NCBI GenBank assembly: GCA_964586145.1
Contig: CAZPHH010000014.1
Coordinates: forward strand, 1 to 64,000
DNA length: 64,000 bases
Source of the DNA: JAFGJQ01 sp964586145
Lineage (GTDB): Bacteria > Planctomycetota > Phycisphaerae > UBA1845
Direction of reading: 5' to 3'
Each line of letters opens with the position of its first letter. Within the stretch, counting starts at the first letter, position 1. Below are positions 26,484 to 35,608 of the stretch, piece after piece. The position numbers and the translations under genes are program-made. A model generated the notes under the pieces. That model was given only the letters and a program-made list of their open reading frames with translations, did no database searches and was not told where the DNA came from.

Positions 26484-26768
26484 TCATCCGGCCGAATTGT
26501 CATCCGATCGCCCGGAGCTGTCCTCCAGCATCTTGCGGAGGTAATTGTTCTCCCTTCGCGTGGCTTCCAGGTCGAACAGCATGTACTTGATCGACAGCCG
26601 CAGAAAGTCAATGCTCTCCTGCAGATTCGACACCGTCTGCTTGAGCTGCTTGTGCCGCTCCTTCGTCTCGTCGGCCAGGGCCTGCAGCTTCTCGCGCTCC
26701 CCGGTGGGCAGCGTGCCGATCTCCGCGACCAGTTCCGCCAGCTTCTTCTGGAACGTTTCCTCGTTCAT
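26484..26768 (-). CDS. Small coiled-coil protein
   Basis: 94-residue, highly charged helical protein (MNEETFQKKLAELVAEIGTL, then a long heptad-rich stretch with ALADETKERHKQLKQTVSNL and LRLSIKYMLFDLEATRRENN). It ends with an acidic Ser/Asp tail. There is no signal peptide, Cys or enzyme motif. Similar short coiled-coil proteins are common and unannotated in planctomycetes; a scaffold or regulator is a guess. The frame is open further upstream, but ATG 26768 has GGGTGA about 7 bases upstream and starts the coherent helix. It has its own terminator. Confidence 0.7.
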   Translation of the reverse strand: MNEETFQKKLAELVAEIGTLPTGEREKLQALADETKERHKQLKQTVSNLQESIDFLRLSIKYMLFDLEATRRENNYLRKMLEDSSGRSDDNSAG

Positions 26769-27389
26769 GCATTCACCCTTTCCTTCCCTCGTCCTCCCGA
26801 GCCGCTGAGAGTCGCGGCCCCGGTTATCGGTAGTGACACCTCCTGGGACGCCCGGTTGGCGCTGCCGGTTCCGAACGTCCACCGGAACCGGGAGCAACGA
26901 TCGTGCCAGGATCTGCCACCGCGGCCACGACCTCTGCACGACCGGTAATACTGTGTCCATTGCGATGCTATGCCCACAACCCCCGCCTGCGGCGTCCGAC
27001 CCTGCACGTGCCGTATGCGCCCGGCTGTTGCTCGGGCGCAACAACCCCGGCAGCCTCGTGTTCTCCCCGAATGCACAAGGGGTTGGAGAGCATATGGTTA
27101 CCACGATGTTGCGCACGGGAAACACGCCGGATGCCGCTCTGTCTGCGTAACGATTGGCGGTGGGCCGCCCGATTCGTCGCGCGGGCGTCCGAGAACATCG
27201 CAGGCGTGGAATCCACTGCCGTGCATGTCCGAGCCGGCGGCCCGTTCCAAAGGTCCCCCGTGGCGATGTGACGAGCGTTGACGTATTATCGCGCCCTCAG
27301 GGAGCGCCACGTGTGCGGGGCACGCGGCCGGCGGGAGGCCGGCGCCGCGGGAGCGGGGCGGGCCCCTGCCCCTCGGAGACGACACGGCG
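26769..27389. other. Intergenic region upstream of the sigma factor gene
   Basis: About 620 bases between divergent genes. Short open frames here have no family resemblance. No repeat, RNA or confident promoter was seen. Confidence 0.4.
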
Positions 27390-28313
27390 ATGGTGCCGGA
27401 CGGCGCGGACACATTTCTGGTGGAGCAAATCCGCCGCGGCAGCGAGCCTGCCTGGCGGCAACTCATCGCCCGCTACGAAGGACGCCTCCAGGCGTTCGCC
27501 CGGGCCCAGACCCCTACGCTGGCCGACGCCGAAGACGTGGTGCAGGACACGTTCATGGGGTTTCTGCAGTCCCTCGATCGCTACGATCCGGCCCGCAGTC
27601 TGGAGACGTATCTCTTCACCATTCTGCGGTACAAGCTGATCGACCTGCTCCGCCGCCGGAAACTGCCGATCATCACGTCCCCCGCCGGCGATGCGGAGGA
27701 CGACGTGCTGGACCGGGTCGCCCCGGCCCAGGCCGAGACTCCCAGCGGGCACGCCGTCCGGGCGGAGGCCCAACGGGCGCTGCGTGACGTGTTGCGCGAC
27801 GCGCTGAAGACGTTCATCCACGAGTGCCGCGACCGCGGGGCGTTCGACGATTTGCAGGTGATTGAGCTGCTGTTCTTTGCGGGCAAGCGCAACCTCGAGG
27901 CGGCCGACCTGCTCGAGATGGACCAGAAGGCGGTCGCCGGCATCAAGTTCCGGGCCATCCAACGCCTGCGGGGCTTCGTCGAACAGTCCGCGCAGGCGGA
28001 CCGGTGCGACTTGGACGAAGAGCGGGCCGAAGTGACGGTCGCCAAGGTGTGGCGCGAGTTCCGACTGACCTGCCTGAAGCGCAGCACGCTCGGCAGCTAC
28101 CTGCTGGGCATCCTGGATGACCCCTGGCGCAGCTACACCCAGTTTCACCTGGACGTCGTCGGCTGCCCCATGTGCCTGGCCAACCTGCAGGACCTCGAGC
28201 AGGAGCAGTCGCAGGCCGCCCGGCCCATGACGGAATCCATCTTCGCCTCCAGCGTGGGGTTTCTCTCACGCGTATCGGCCGAGGGCCGGCCCCCGGGAAC
28301 GACGGGAGTCTGA
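27390..28313 (+). CDS. RNA polymerase sigma factor (ECF-like) with C-terminal CxxC extension
   Basis: 307-residue sigma-70-family protein. Region 2 is clear (WRQLIARYEGRLQAFARAQT, LADAEDVVQDTFMGFLQSLD, ARSLETYLFTILRYKLIDLL). A region-4-like helix-turn-helix follows (ALKTFIHECRD, FDDLQVIELLFFAGKRNLEA, MDQKAVAGIKFRAIQRLRGF). Roughly 100 extra residues at the end contain VVGCPMCLANLQDLEQEQ, a CxxC segment that could bind zinc and act as a built-in regulatory domain. Planctomycete sigma factors with such tails often lack a linked anti-sigma gene, as here. The gene is alone on its strand, facing the lipoprotein gene downstream. Confidence 0.88.
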   Translation: MVPDGADTFLVEQIRRGSEPAWRQLIARYEGRLQAFARAQTPTLADAEDVVQDTFMGFLQSLDRYDPARSLETYLFTILRYKLIDLLRRRKLPIITSPAGDAEDDVLDRVAPAQAETPSGHAVRAEAQRALRDVLRDALKTFIHECRDRGAFDDLQVIELLFFAGKRNLEAADLLEMDQKAVAGIKFRAIQRLRGFVEQSAQADRCDLDEERAEVTVAKVWREFRLTCLKRSTLGSYLLGILDDPWRSYTQFHLDVVGCPMCLANLQDLEQEQSQAARPMTESIFASSVGFLSRVSAEGRPPGTTGV

Positions 28314-28476
28314 ACGGCACACCACCGCCGCGTAAAGCAGCGGCGATGCAGGACGATCGTGACACACCCTCATGCCGGCATGGCACTCCCGCAACGCAGA
28401 CTGAATCCACACGAGCGGCGACCCCGTTACGTCACGTCAACGAAACCGAAGGCGTTCGCCGCGATCGCACACGCCC

Positions 28477-29625
28477 TCATCCTGGTGGAGCCGCCTGGTC
28501 CGCCGCCGGCCTGTTTGGATCCGCGCTGCCGGACTCCATCCTTTTTGCGGGGGCAAGAGACTGCAACTGGTCTCGCAGGCTGGTGATCTGCTGGAGGAGG
28601 CTGCTCATACGCTCCAGTGACGTCTGCCGCTGCGCTTGCTCCTCCAGTTGGGCTTGCCGGTAGTCGGCCACGAACCCCCGCATCTCCCGCGTGGACTCTT
28701 CCATCGCGGCGGCCACGTCGTACGCGGCGCTTCCACTCTTGTCTGCGAATCCGGTAAGACCACCCGTGCACGGGCTGAACGTCAGCGTACGAACCCGCGT
28801 GCTTGCGGGGTTCACCGTCACGGGAACAACGGCGATGTGGCCAAACTGTGCGTAGTACAGGACAGCCTGACAAGCCACACGGGAGCAGTCCTTCCCTTCT
28901 TCTATTCGTACCGTGGTCAGGACAGGGGCGGGTACCGCGTGCAGAATGCCGCGAATGCCCCTTCCCTCGGCTGATTCCCTCGCAAAGATGGAATTCAGGT
29001 CTGGCCCGCCTGACGGCAGGCCTTTTGTATCGACGCTGATCTTTACCGTGAAGGGATCACCCGGAATGTCCGTCGACGTCAGCGGGCAAGGAATCTCCTT
29101 CTCCAGATCGCATTGCGATGGAATCCACGCGTACGTGTGTGCGAACTCCGTTTCGACACTTTCCTCGACTCTCAGGGCGGGAGCAATACCCAACAGCATG
29201 CCCCCCACATGCAGGCCGGCCGACACCAGTTTCTGAACCGTCGCTACGGTCCGGTCCTTGATGTCCGCGGAGACGGATTGGAGCAACATGTGGTCGTCCA
29301 GCGTGAATCCGATGTCCGTCTCCAGCCACGGATCGTCCGTCAGGAAATCAGGCGTCGCGACCAGGAGGTTCTTGAAATCCGGAACCAGGGCGGTCTCCAC
29401 CACGATCGGCTTGCGAATGTCGACCCTCTGCAGCTTGGCTCCCTGGTAAACAGCCGTGTACGTAACGGTCACTTTCAGTGCTGTTTGCGGCAATGCGTAT
29501 GGAACGCCTTGCGTCGAACCCGGCTGGTTGAAGTCGAACCGCTTGGTCCAGATGGTTCGCGAGGTACACCCCAGGCCCAGGCACGCGACGAGCGCAACAA
29601 CCAGGTTGACTGATTTTGGCGTCAT
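28477..29625 (-). CDS. Predicted lipoprotein of unknown function
   Basis: 382-residue protein with a lipoprotein signal: KSVNLVVALVAC gives the lipobox LVAC; a second Cys five residues later is less likely to be modified. The mature protein is beta-rich with a few Cys (KDCSRVACQAVLYYAQ, FSPCTGGLTGF). The C-terminal part (AAAMEESTREMRGFVADYRQ onward) is a coiled coil with Gln-rich heptads. I do not recognise the family. ATG 29625 is preceded by GGAGA within about 10 bases. Converges with the sigma factor gene. Confidence 0.75.
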   Translation of the reverse strand: MTPKSVNLVVALVACLGLGCTSRTIWTKRFDFNQPGSTQGVPYALPQTALKVTVTYTAVYQGAKLQRVDIRKPIVVETALVPDFKNLLVATPDFLTDDPWLETDIGFTLDDHMLLQSVSADIKDRTVATVQKLVSAGLHVGGMLLGIAPALRVEESVETEFAHTYAWIPSQCDLEKEIPCPLTSTDIPGDPFTVKISVDTKGLPSGGPDLNSIFARESAEGRGIRGILHAVPAPVLTTVRIEEGKDCSRVACQAVLYYAQFGHIAVVPVTVNPASTRVRTLTFSPCTGGLTGFADKSGSAAYDVAAAMEESTREMRGFVADYRQAQLEEQAQRQTSLERMSSLLQQITSLRDQLQSLAPAKRMESGSADPNRPAADQAAPPG

Positions 29626-30338
29626 TTTCTTCTCTCCTTCCGACATGCGCCGGCGGCAAGAAACGGTGACGTGGCTCACGGGGTGGACCGTACTGCAACA
29701 ACCGGCTGCCTCGGACCGGATGCGGCGGCGCAGAACTGCACCCCGAGGCCCGCCGGCGGAAGGGCCACATCGGACCTTCGTAAGACCATCCCGGGAAGCC
29801 GCGGGTCGTGACCGATGTCCGCGGAGTCGGAACAAGTTGCTTCAAGTGTTCGATCTCCAGTTTCTCACGTCGCCCAGTCCTTGTCACGCAGTTTCTTGGA
29901 ATAATGGACCAATCGGGGACCGCACTTCAACGCGTCCGTACCAGCCGCACAATCCTCCTCCTCACTTCACGACTGACGGGCGGTACAGTGCCACTGGACG
30001 CCACTGGCGTCCAGAAGACGATCCAGCCGAGCCGGGCTCCCGCAGCCCGGCCCCCGCTTCCTCTGCCATCTGCGCAGCCCGTGCCGCCCCGTCGCGTCGT
30101 GGATTCCCTCGAGCACACGCGGCAGCCGGGAGTTGCGCAAGCACGCTCGGCCAACGCCACGTGTGCGCGAGGAGAGCCCGGCACGGAAGCGCGTTCGCCC
30201 AGAAAACGCTTCGTAAGACGGGGGCGTCGTGCGCGACGACCCCTGCGGGCGAAGCTGTCCGGTCGCCTGGATGGCAATCGAAGACGCGCCGCGTTATGCT
30301 AAGCCCAAAGCCATTTCGTGTGGCGTTGGGGAAAAGCA
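29626..30338. repeat. Intergenic region with palindromes upstream of a Ser/Thr kinase
   Basis: About 710 bases between divergent genes, without a credible gene. TGGACGCCA-c-TGGCGTCCA at 29995-30013 is a perfect 9-bp palindrome around one base. CCGGGCT-cccgc-AGCCCGG at 30032-30050 is a hairpin without a T-run. They may be operators or REP-type elements; the spacing to either start (about 290-370 bases) is large for operators. Confidence 0.5.
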
Positions 30339-32744
30339 ATGGAGCCGGAGAGTCCTTCAAAGGACAATTCACGCGATTGCCGCGTGGGCGAAGCGCTCAA
30401 CCAGTACCTCGATCGCAAGGCAAAGGGCCACGCGGAGCCCGAGGCGGAATTCCTCGCACGCCATCCGGACCTGGCCGACGCCCTGCGGGCGGAACTCGCA
30501 TTTCTCCGGCAGATCGCCCAGCCCGACGACAACGCGCTGAGCCGTCTGGTTCGGACCGGGCTCCTGCACGCCACGGACGACGCAGCCTATCCGGCCAAGC
30601 TCGGCGAATACCAAGTCCGGCGAGTCATCGGCCGGGGCGGCATGGGTGTTGTGACGGAGGCCCACGACCCGCGGCTGCGGCGGACGGTGGCGCTCAAACT
30701 GCTGCGGCAGGAGCTGTTTGCCGACCGCCAGGCTGTGGCCCGGTTCGAGCGGGAGGCCCGGGCGGTGGCTGGGCTGAACCATCCGAACATCGTCGGCGTG
30801 TACGAGCTGGGCCGGCACGAGGACACGCCGTTCATGGCGATGGAGTACGTGCCGGGCCCGTCCGTGGCCGAGCTGCTTCGCCGGCACGGCCCGCTGCCCG
30901 CGGCGCTGACCGAGATGCTGTTCGGCCAGCTCCTGGCGGGGCTGGAGGCCGCACACCGGGCGGGCCTGGTGCATCGCGACATCAAGCCTTCGAATCTGCT
31001 GCTGACGGCGGACCCGCTGGGGCCGGACGGCCACGACGGTGCATCTGCCGAGAAACCCCCGGCGCCGCGCGACGGCGGGCCCAACTCGCCCCGGCTGGCG
31101 GTGACGTTGAAAATCGCGGACTTCGGGCTGGCCCGGGTGGCCGGTGCGGAAACGCGCCTGACGGTCCCGGACGGCGTGGTGGGCACGCCGGACTACATGA
31201 GCCCGGAGCAGGCGCGGGGCTCGGCCGACGTGGACGCGCGCAGCGACCTGTTCAACGCGGGGCTCGTGCTCTACGAGATGCTGACGGGCTGCCGGCCATT
31301 CGCGGCGGACAGCTCGTCGGCGGTGATCCATCGCATTCTGAACGAGGAGCCGCGGGACCCGCGGTCCATTCAGCGGTCGGCGCCGCCGGTGCTGGCGGCG
31401 CTGTGCCTGCGATTGCTGGCCAAGCGGCCGGAGGATCGGTTGATGTCGGCGAACGAAGCGTTGACGGCACTGGCAAGCGGCCGGCGCGTGGGTTCTCCGC
31501 AGCGGCGGCGTCGGGCGGCGGCGTTCGCCTGGCGCGGGGTCGTGGCGGCCATTGTGCTGGGCGTTGCGGCATGGCTGGGGGCGAGGGTCTTCAGCCCCGC
31601 ACCGGCACCAGCGCCATCGGTATCCGCGCCTCCGGCCGCCTCGATACCCACAACGAATGTTGCGTCTGTGCCGCCGATCGAGGCGGTGCGCGTGCAAAGG
31701 GACGCGTCAGATACCCCGACCGGAACCGTCCTGATTTCCCGCAAGGGCCGCGTGGGCGATGAGGCGTTTCGGCCGTTTCCGTCGCAGCCCGTTCGCATTG
31801 CCCACGCCGCCCTGGTCGACCGCGACGGGCGCGGCGACAAGATCCTCGTGGTCGGCATGAGCAGCTCGGTGGATGGCCGATGTCTGTTCGCATATGACCA
31901 CGACCTGAAGGAGATTCCGGACTGGAAGCCGAACCTGAACGACGCGCGCGTGTGGCCGGATTGCGAGGAACCGCGCGCCTTCGGCTGCACGACTTTCGAG
32001 GCGGCCGACGTGGACGGCGAACCGGGCGAAGAGATCGTCGTGATCGCGACGGAAGGGGACCAGTATGCCACGCGGCTGTCCGTGATTGACTCGTGGACTG
32101 GCGACATTCGTTCGACGTACTGGCACACCGGGGGGCTGTCTCACTTGCGCGTGTCAAAAAAGCTGGTGCCGGGAAAGGTGCTGATCGTGGCCGCGGGCCA
32201 GAACAATCTGCTGGAAGGCCGTGCCGACCCGACTCGCGAACCTCGCGATCTGACGACGCTGGCGAAGCTCACCGAGTGGGACCTGACGCCCGTGTTGATG
32301 GTGCTCGACGCCGCGGCGATGGACGGCCTGTGCCCGCAGCCGCTGGCGGACATCGACATTCCGCCGGCCCGGCCATTGGCGTACGGCTTCTTTGATTTCT
32401 CGTCGACCGGCGCGCCCCCTAAATCGGAAGAGCAACGGGTGCCGCGCCCCAAGCCCCGCCCGGGTGACACTCTTATGTTTGATAAGCTGCTAGTCGAGGC
32501 GGTGGCCGGCCCGGAGGCGGGCGGATTCAAGCGCGAGCGCATTCAACTGTACGTGCTTCGTCCTGGGGCCGTACCGGAGGCCGGCCAACTGCTGTTCGGC
32601 CCCGGCCTGGAACTTCAGGGGGACGTGGATGGAAACCCGGACTTCTGGCGCGAGCACTGGCACGTCATCGTCCGCGATGGCCAGTACGTCGGCCCCGCCG
32701 CGGCGTGGGCGAAGCCGCCGGCCAACCCGGAAACCCCCGAGTGA
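30339..32744 (+). CDS. Transmembrane Ser/Thr protein kinase
   Basis: 801-residue Pkn-type kinase. An N-terminal helical region (1-85) precedes the kinase domain. Motifs are the Gly loop IGRGGMGVV (97-105), Lys120 in ALKLL, the catalytic loop HRDIKPSN (212-219), DFG (261-263) and GTPDYMSPEQARG. One transmembrane segment follows near 397-416 (AWRGVVAAIVLGVAAWLGAR), so the C-terminal 385 residues lie outside the cytoplasm. The outer part is beta-rich with Asp/Gly turns (VDRDGRGDKILVV, DVDGEPGEEIVVIAT), like FG-GAP blades, and ends in WHVIVRDGQYVGPAAAW. A decayed copy of that end lies 500 bases downstream. All catalytic residues are present. Confidence 0.95.
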   Translation: MEPESPSKDNSRDCRVGEALNQYLDRKAKGHAEPEAEFLARHPDLADALRAELAFLRQIAQPDDNALSRLVRTGLLHATDDAAYPAKLGEYQVRRVIGRGGMGVVTEAHDPRLRRTVALKLLRQELFADRQAVARFEREARAVAGLNHPNIVGVYELGRHEDTPFMAMEYVPGPSVAELLRRHGPLPAALTEMLFGQLLAGLEAAHRAGLVHRDIKPSNLLLTADPLGPDGHDGASAEKPPAPRDGGPNSPRLAVTLKIADFGLARVAGAETRLTVPDGVVGTPDYMSPEQARGSADVDARSDLFNAGLVLYEMLTGCRPFAADSSSAVIHRILNEEPRDPRSIQRSAPPVLAALCLRLLAKRPEDRLMSANEALTALASGRRVGSPQRRRRAAAFAWRGVVAAIVLGVAAWLGARVFSPAPAPAPSVSAPPAASIPTTNVASVPPIEAVRVQRDASDTPTGTVLISRKGRVGDEAFRPFPSQPVRIAHAALVDRDGRGDKILVVGMSSSVDGRCLFAYDHDLKEIPDWKPNLNDARVWPDCEEPRAFGCTTFEAADVDGEPGEEIVVIATEGDQYATRLSVIDSWTGDIRSTYWHTGGLSHLRVSKKLVPGKVLIVAAGQNNLLEGRADPTREPRDLTTLAKLTEWDLTPVLMVLDAAAMDGLCPQPLADIDIPPARPLAYGFFDFSSTGAPPKSEEQRVPRPKPRPGDTLMFDKLLVEAVAGPEAGGFKRERIQLYVLRPGAVPEAGQLLFGPGLELQGDVDGNPDFWREHWHVIVRDGQYVGPAAAWAKPPANPETPE

Positions 32745-32987
32745 CGCCCGCGGCAAGCGAACCTGCCTGCCACAGACCGCTGCGGTGAACCGCACGCGAC
32801 AATGCATGGAGACCTTAGAAGTGCTCGGCAGGCGCCTGATCCGAAAGGTCGTGCCCCGACGCGCCCGGCCGTACGAGCACCCGTGCCCGCGCTCCGCCAT
32901 GCCGCCCCTCTCGCCGGTTGAAAAACGACCGTTTCTCAGCAAAACTGCCTGGGAAACGCTCGCTTCTTAGCGGGCGGGCCTCAGAGA

Positions 32988-33098
32988 GGCGAGTCGCTTG
33001 CACGCCTGGGCATCCTGCGCGAGACGACCGGCAAGCAGCGCGACCGGGTCTACGCGTACGATAAATTCCTCCGCATCCTCACGGGCGACGAAGCCTGA
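32988..33098 (+). pseudogene. C-terminal remnant of a Fic-family protein
   Basis: A 36-codon piece ending in TGA translates to SLARLGILRETTGKQRDRVY and AYDKFLRILTGD. This matches the winged-helix end of Fic/DOC AMPylase-type proteins (LGI.RE.TGRQR.R.Y.YD.YL.IL). The catalytic HPFxxGNG core is not present upstream, and the frame there is not coherent, so this is debris of a lost gene. Confidence 0.6.
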
Positions 33099-33276
33099 TC
33101 ATCGGGTGCCGGTCGCGTCCTCGAACGGCCGCTCAGTCTCGCGGCCAGCGGTCCTCTCCCACCGCCGGAAGATGCCATCGCCGCAGAGCGCATCGAGTGT
33201 CAGCAACGCGGCGTTCCCTCCGGCGCCCGACGCGGAACGTTCCATCCTGCTCTGCGTTCCACGCGCGTTGCATACC

Positions 33277-33450
33277 GCTACCACTATTCCTCCCCCCTGT
33301 ACTTCTCGCCCGGACTGGACATTCTGGACGACAACCAGCGGCATCTCGGTGACTGGTGCGAGCGCTGGCACGTCATCGTCCGCGACGGCCAATACGTGGG
33401 TCCGGCGGCGGCGTGGGCGAAACCGAATTCGCCCACGCCGGCCCCCGTGG
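33277..33450 (+). pseudogene. Remnant of a paralogous kinase tail
   Basis: The + strand translation reads RYHYSSPLYFSPGLDILDDN, then WCERWHVIVRDGQYVGPAAA and WAKPNSP. The parent-like kinase just upstream ends with LLFGPGLELQGDVDGN and WHVIVRDGQYVGPAAAWAKP. The shared 20 residues show a duplicated C-terminus; no kinase domain or start precedes it, and the frame runs past the expected stop. It is the fragment of a second kinase or a partial tandem duplication. Confidence 0.75.
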
Positions 33451-33511
33451 TTGAGCCCATTACGGCTGAGTCACAGCGCAGAAGCTCTCAGTGCATGAAG
33501 ACCTCACCGTG

Positions 33512-34111
33512 TTACTCGAATGAGCGCGGCTGCCGGCGGCGCGAGAGAATCCCCAGGCTTCCCGTCAGCAGAAGCGCAAGCGACGCCGGCTCGGGGATGT
33601 ACTCGATCACGAAACCGTAGTTTCGGGGATTGTAGCCGTCGCGTTTTGCGTCGTTCCAGTAGCCGGCACGATCTGAGCCCTGACCGCCCCAAATGGACAA
33701 CCCATCTTCATTTCCGGCTTCGGCATCGTTGGGCTCACCGGGCCACCAGTTTGTGTAAACCCATGGTTCACCCGTGATCCAATGCCAGTTCTCCGCGGGA
33801 GCCGAGTCTGCAGGCTCTTGAAAACCACCCAGCCAGGCAGTCACAGGCTCGGGCTGCATGTTCAAGAGTGCGGTAACAAAGGCGTTTTCCTGGCTGGAAG
33901 TGATGGTTGCGAGATCGTGCCCCAGCTGCTCGATGGCGTACTCTCGGCACGTATACCAGTTCTGATCCCCGTCCAGATGGATGTACTCGTACCAACGCGG
34001 ACCGTCCGGATGCTTGTTCCAGAGCATAGGCGCCGCGAGGACGGAACTCGCACAAACTGTGACAGCAAGACACACAGCAACCCTCAGTGTCATCCGATGG
34101 GGTTTCATCAT
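33512..34111 (-). CDS. C-type lectin-like PEP-CTERM protein
   Basis: 199-residue secreted protein. The signal peptide is TLRVAVCLAVTVCASSVLAA. The body matches the C-type lectin fold: WYTCREYAIEQLGHDLATIT near the start, TAWLGGFQEP, WHWITGEPWVYTNWWPGEPN, then NEDGLSIWG and GYWNDAKRD. The EPN and WND motifs are those that bind Ca2+ and sugars in lectins. A PEP-CTERM signal closes the protein (IPEPASLALLLTGSLGILSR plus Arg). It is probably exported, processed by an exosortase and surface-associated. GGAGG lies 6 bases upstream of the double ATG at 34111. Confidence 0.92.
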   Translation of the reverse strand: MMKPHRMTLRVAVCLAVTVCASSVLAAPMLWNKHPDGPRWYEYIHLDGDQNWYTCREYAIEQLGHDLATITSSQENAFVTALLNMQPEPVTAWLGGFQEPADSAPAENWHWITGEPWVYTNWWPGEPNDAEAGNEDGLSIWGGQGSDRAGYWNDAKRDGYNPRNYGFVIEYIPEPASLALLLTGSLGILSRRRQPRSFE

Positions 34112-34467
34112 TGTTTCCTCCAGAATACGGACCCAAGTACATTCATCTGCACAGCGCAGAGGAATCGTTTACGGGTTTGTCCCGGCTCACCGAGCCTTGC
34201 AGCTTGAGTGAGTCGCACCTCGCTACTCATGAGAACGCGAAGCAGCGACGATTCTGGTGCGCGAGTTCGAGGATTTCCTGGCCGGCCGGCGGGGGCGTGG
34301 GGGAAGGGGTGCCCGCGAACTGGGGACCGGGAACGGACTCTCGGTCCGGCAGTCCAGTGGTGCTTCATCGCCCGGGTTGCCGGTGGGTTGCCGGCGAGGC
34401 ACGCGCTGTGGCGAACGATCGGCAGGCCGGCGGGGGCGTGGGGCGCTTGATGCAGGGCAGGCAGAGG
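34112..34467. repeat. Intergenic region with a direct repeat
   Basis: About 355 bases between two minus-strand genes. A 17-base GC-rich segment (ggccggcgggggcgtgg) occurs near 34284 and again near 34425, within otherwise unremarkable sequence. No gene was recognised. Confidence 0.45.
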
Positions 34468-35085
34468 TCAGCCGCGCGAATCGCCCAGCGCCTGCACGCG
34501 CTGGCGAAGCGAACGCAGGCCGCGGTAGGTCAGGCTGTAGACGTTGTCCTCCGACTTGCCCAGCTCGGCCGCGACCTCCGAGACGGACTGCCCCTCCAGG
34601 AAACGCAGCCGGACCGCCACCCGCTGGTCATCCGGCAGGCGGGCGAGGCTGGTGAGCAGAATGGCCATCGTCTCCTTCCGCACGGCGCGGCGGCTGGGCG
34701 TGGAATCCGTGGCGGCCAGCCGGGCGGCCAGGTCGGGGTATGAGCTGGTCGCCGCGGGCGGCAGCGACTCCTCGCGTCGTGCGTCGCGCTTGCGGGTGCG
34801 GACGGCCCGGTGAAGGTCAGCCACGCGATTCTCGACGACCCGCCGCAGCCAGGCCTCCAGCACGCCGAGCGTCTCGAAGCGGTAGCGGCCGGCCGTGCGG
34901 AAGGCCGCCACGAACGCGTCCTGGATCACGTCTTCCGGGTCATGCCGGCGGCGCAGGGTCGGGCCGAGCAGCCGCTGCGTGACGGGCGCAAGCTTCGCAT
35001 GGCAGCGGATGAGCAGATGCTGCAGCGCATCGGCATCGCCATCGTTGGCCCGCGTCAGCAAGCTGTCCGGATCCGACCGATTCAT
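34468..35085 (-). CDS. ECF-family RNA polymerase sigma factor
   Basis: 205-residue sigma factor. Region 2 is TQRLLGPTLRRRHDPEDVIQ, DAFVAAFRTAGRYRF and LEAWLRRVVENRVADLHRAV. Region 4 is LARLPDDQRVAVRLRFLEGQ, SVSEVAAELGKSEDNVYSLT and YRGLRSLRQRV. It resembles the planctomycete ECF groups that occur near Ser/Thr kinases and have no anti-sigma partner. One kinase lies 550 bases upstream on the same strand. The start has an AGGGGC-type site about 9 bases upstream. Confidence 0.93.
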   Translation of the reverse strand: MNRSDPDSLLTRANDGDADALQHLLIRCHAKLAPVTQRLLGPTLRRRHDPEDVIQDAFVAAFRTAGRYRFETLGVLEAWLRRVVENRVADLHRAVRTRKRDARREESLPPAATSSYPDLAARLAATDSTPSRRAVRKETMAILLTSLARLPDDQRVAVRLRFLEGQSVSEVAAELGKSEDNVYSLTYRGLRSLRQRVQALGDSRG

Positions 35086-35608
35086 GCTTTGCCCCTGCCG
35101 CCACCATGGTACTCAAAACCGCGAGATCGCCCAAGGTGCCGGATCATCCCGGGCGGCCGCGCATCGAGCCACGCAGGCCGGCAGGCTGCGCTGCTCCGGC
35201 TGCCGCCGCGCGACGCACGTCAGCGATTCGCATACCGCGCGCCGGACGTGACCCGCGCCACGAGATGCACGTAGACGACCACACACGCCAGGTTGGCCAA
35301 CAGCCACGACAGAAGCTGCAACCCGAACGGGCCGAAACCCAGAAGGCGGTTGAGCCTAAGAAGACCGGCTGGATGGCCGGGGTGTAGCTGGCGAGGTGGA
35401 GTTCGGGGGTCAGGGGTCGGCTGGAACCCTGAGAGACCCCGGCGCGCCGGGGTCCCACAAATGCAGCCGGTCCCACAGATGAAGGGAGAAGACCGGCTGG
35501 AAAAGACCGGCTGGAAAGCCGGTCCCACACCAGGGGACAGTCGAGCATCAGAGGTCGGGGCCGTCGTCTGGAGGGGGGCTGCAGCGGACGTCGCGTGCGG
35601 GGCGGCGG
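35086..35608. repeat. REP-like palindrome cluster
   Basis: About 520 bases between an ECF sigma gene and a kinase gene, without a gene. It holds several copies of the module gaccggctgg (35362, 35491, 35505) and agccggtcccaca (near 35465 and 35518) in opposite orientation, so that gaccggct-ggaaa-agccggtc folds as a hairpin. A perfect 20-bp palindrome, GACCCCGGCGCGCCGGGGTC, lies at 35435-35454. Sequence differs from the cluster at 1.5 kb but the architecture is alike. Confidence 0.65.

Noticed and set aside
26765..27130. N-terminal extension of the coiled-coil protein or separate genes in the 26.8-27.4 kb gap
   Set aside because: The upstream in-frame part is low in helical character and has no ribosome binding site; the other frames there show no family resemblance.
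29456..31762. 768-codon + strand frame overlapping the kinase
   Set aside because: It is Arg/Gly/Ala-rich without structure and overlaps the kinase domain in another frame.
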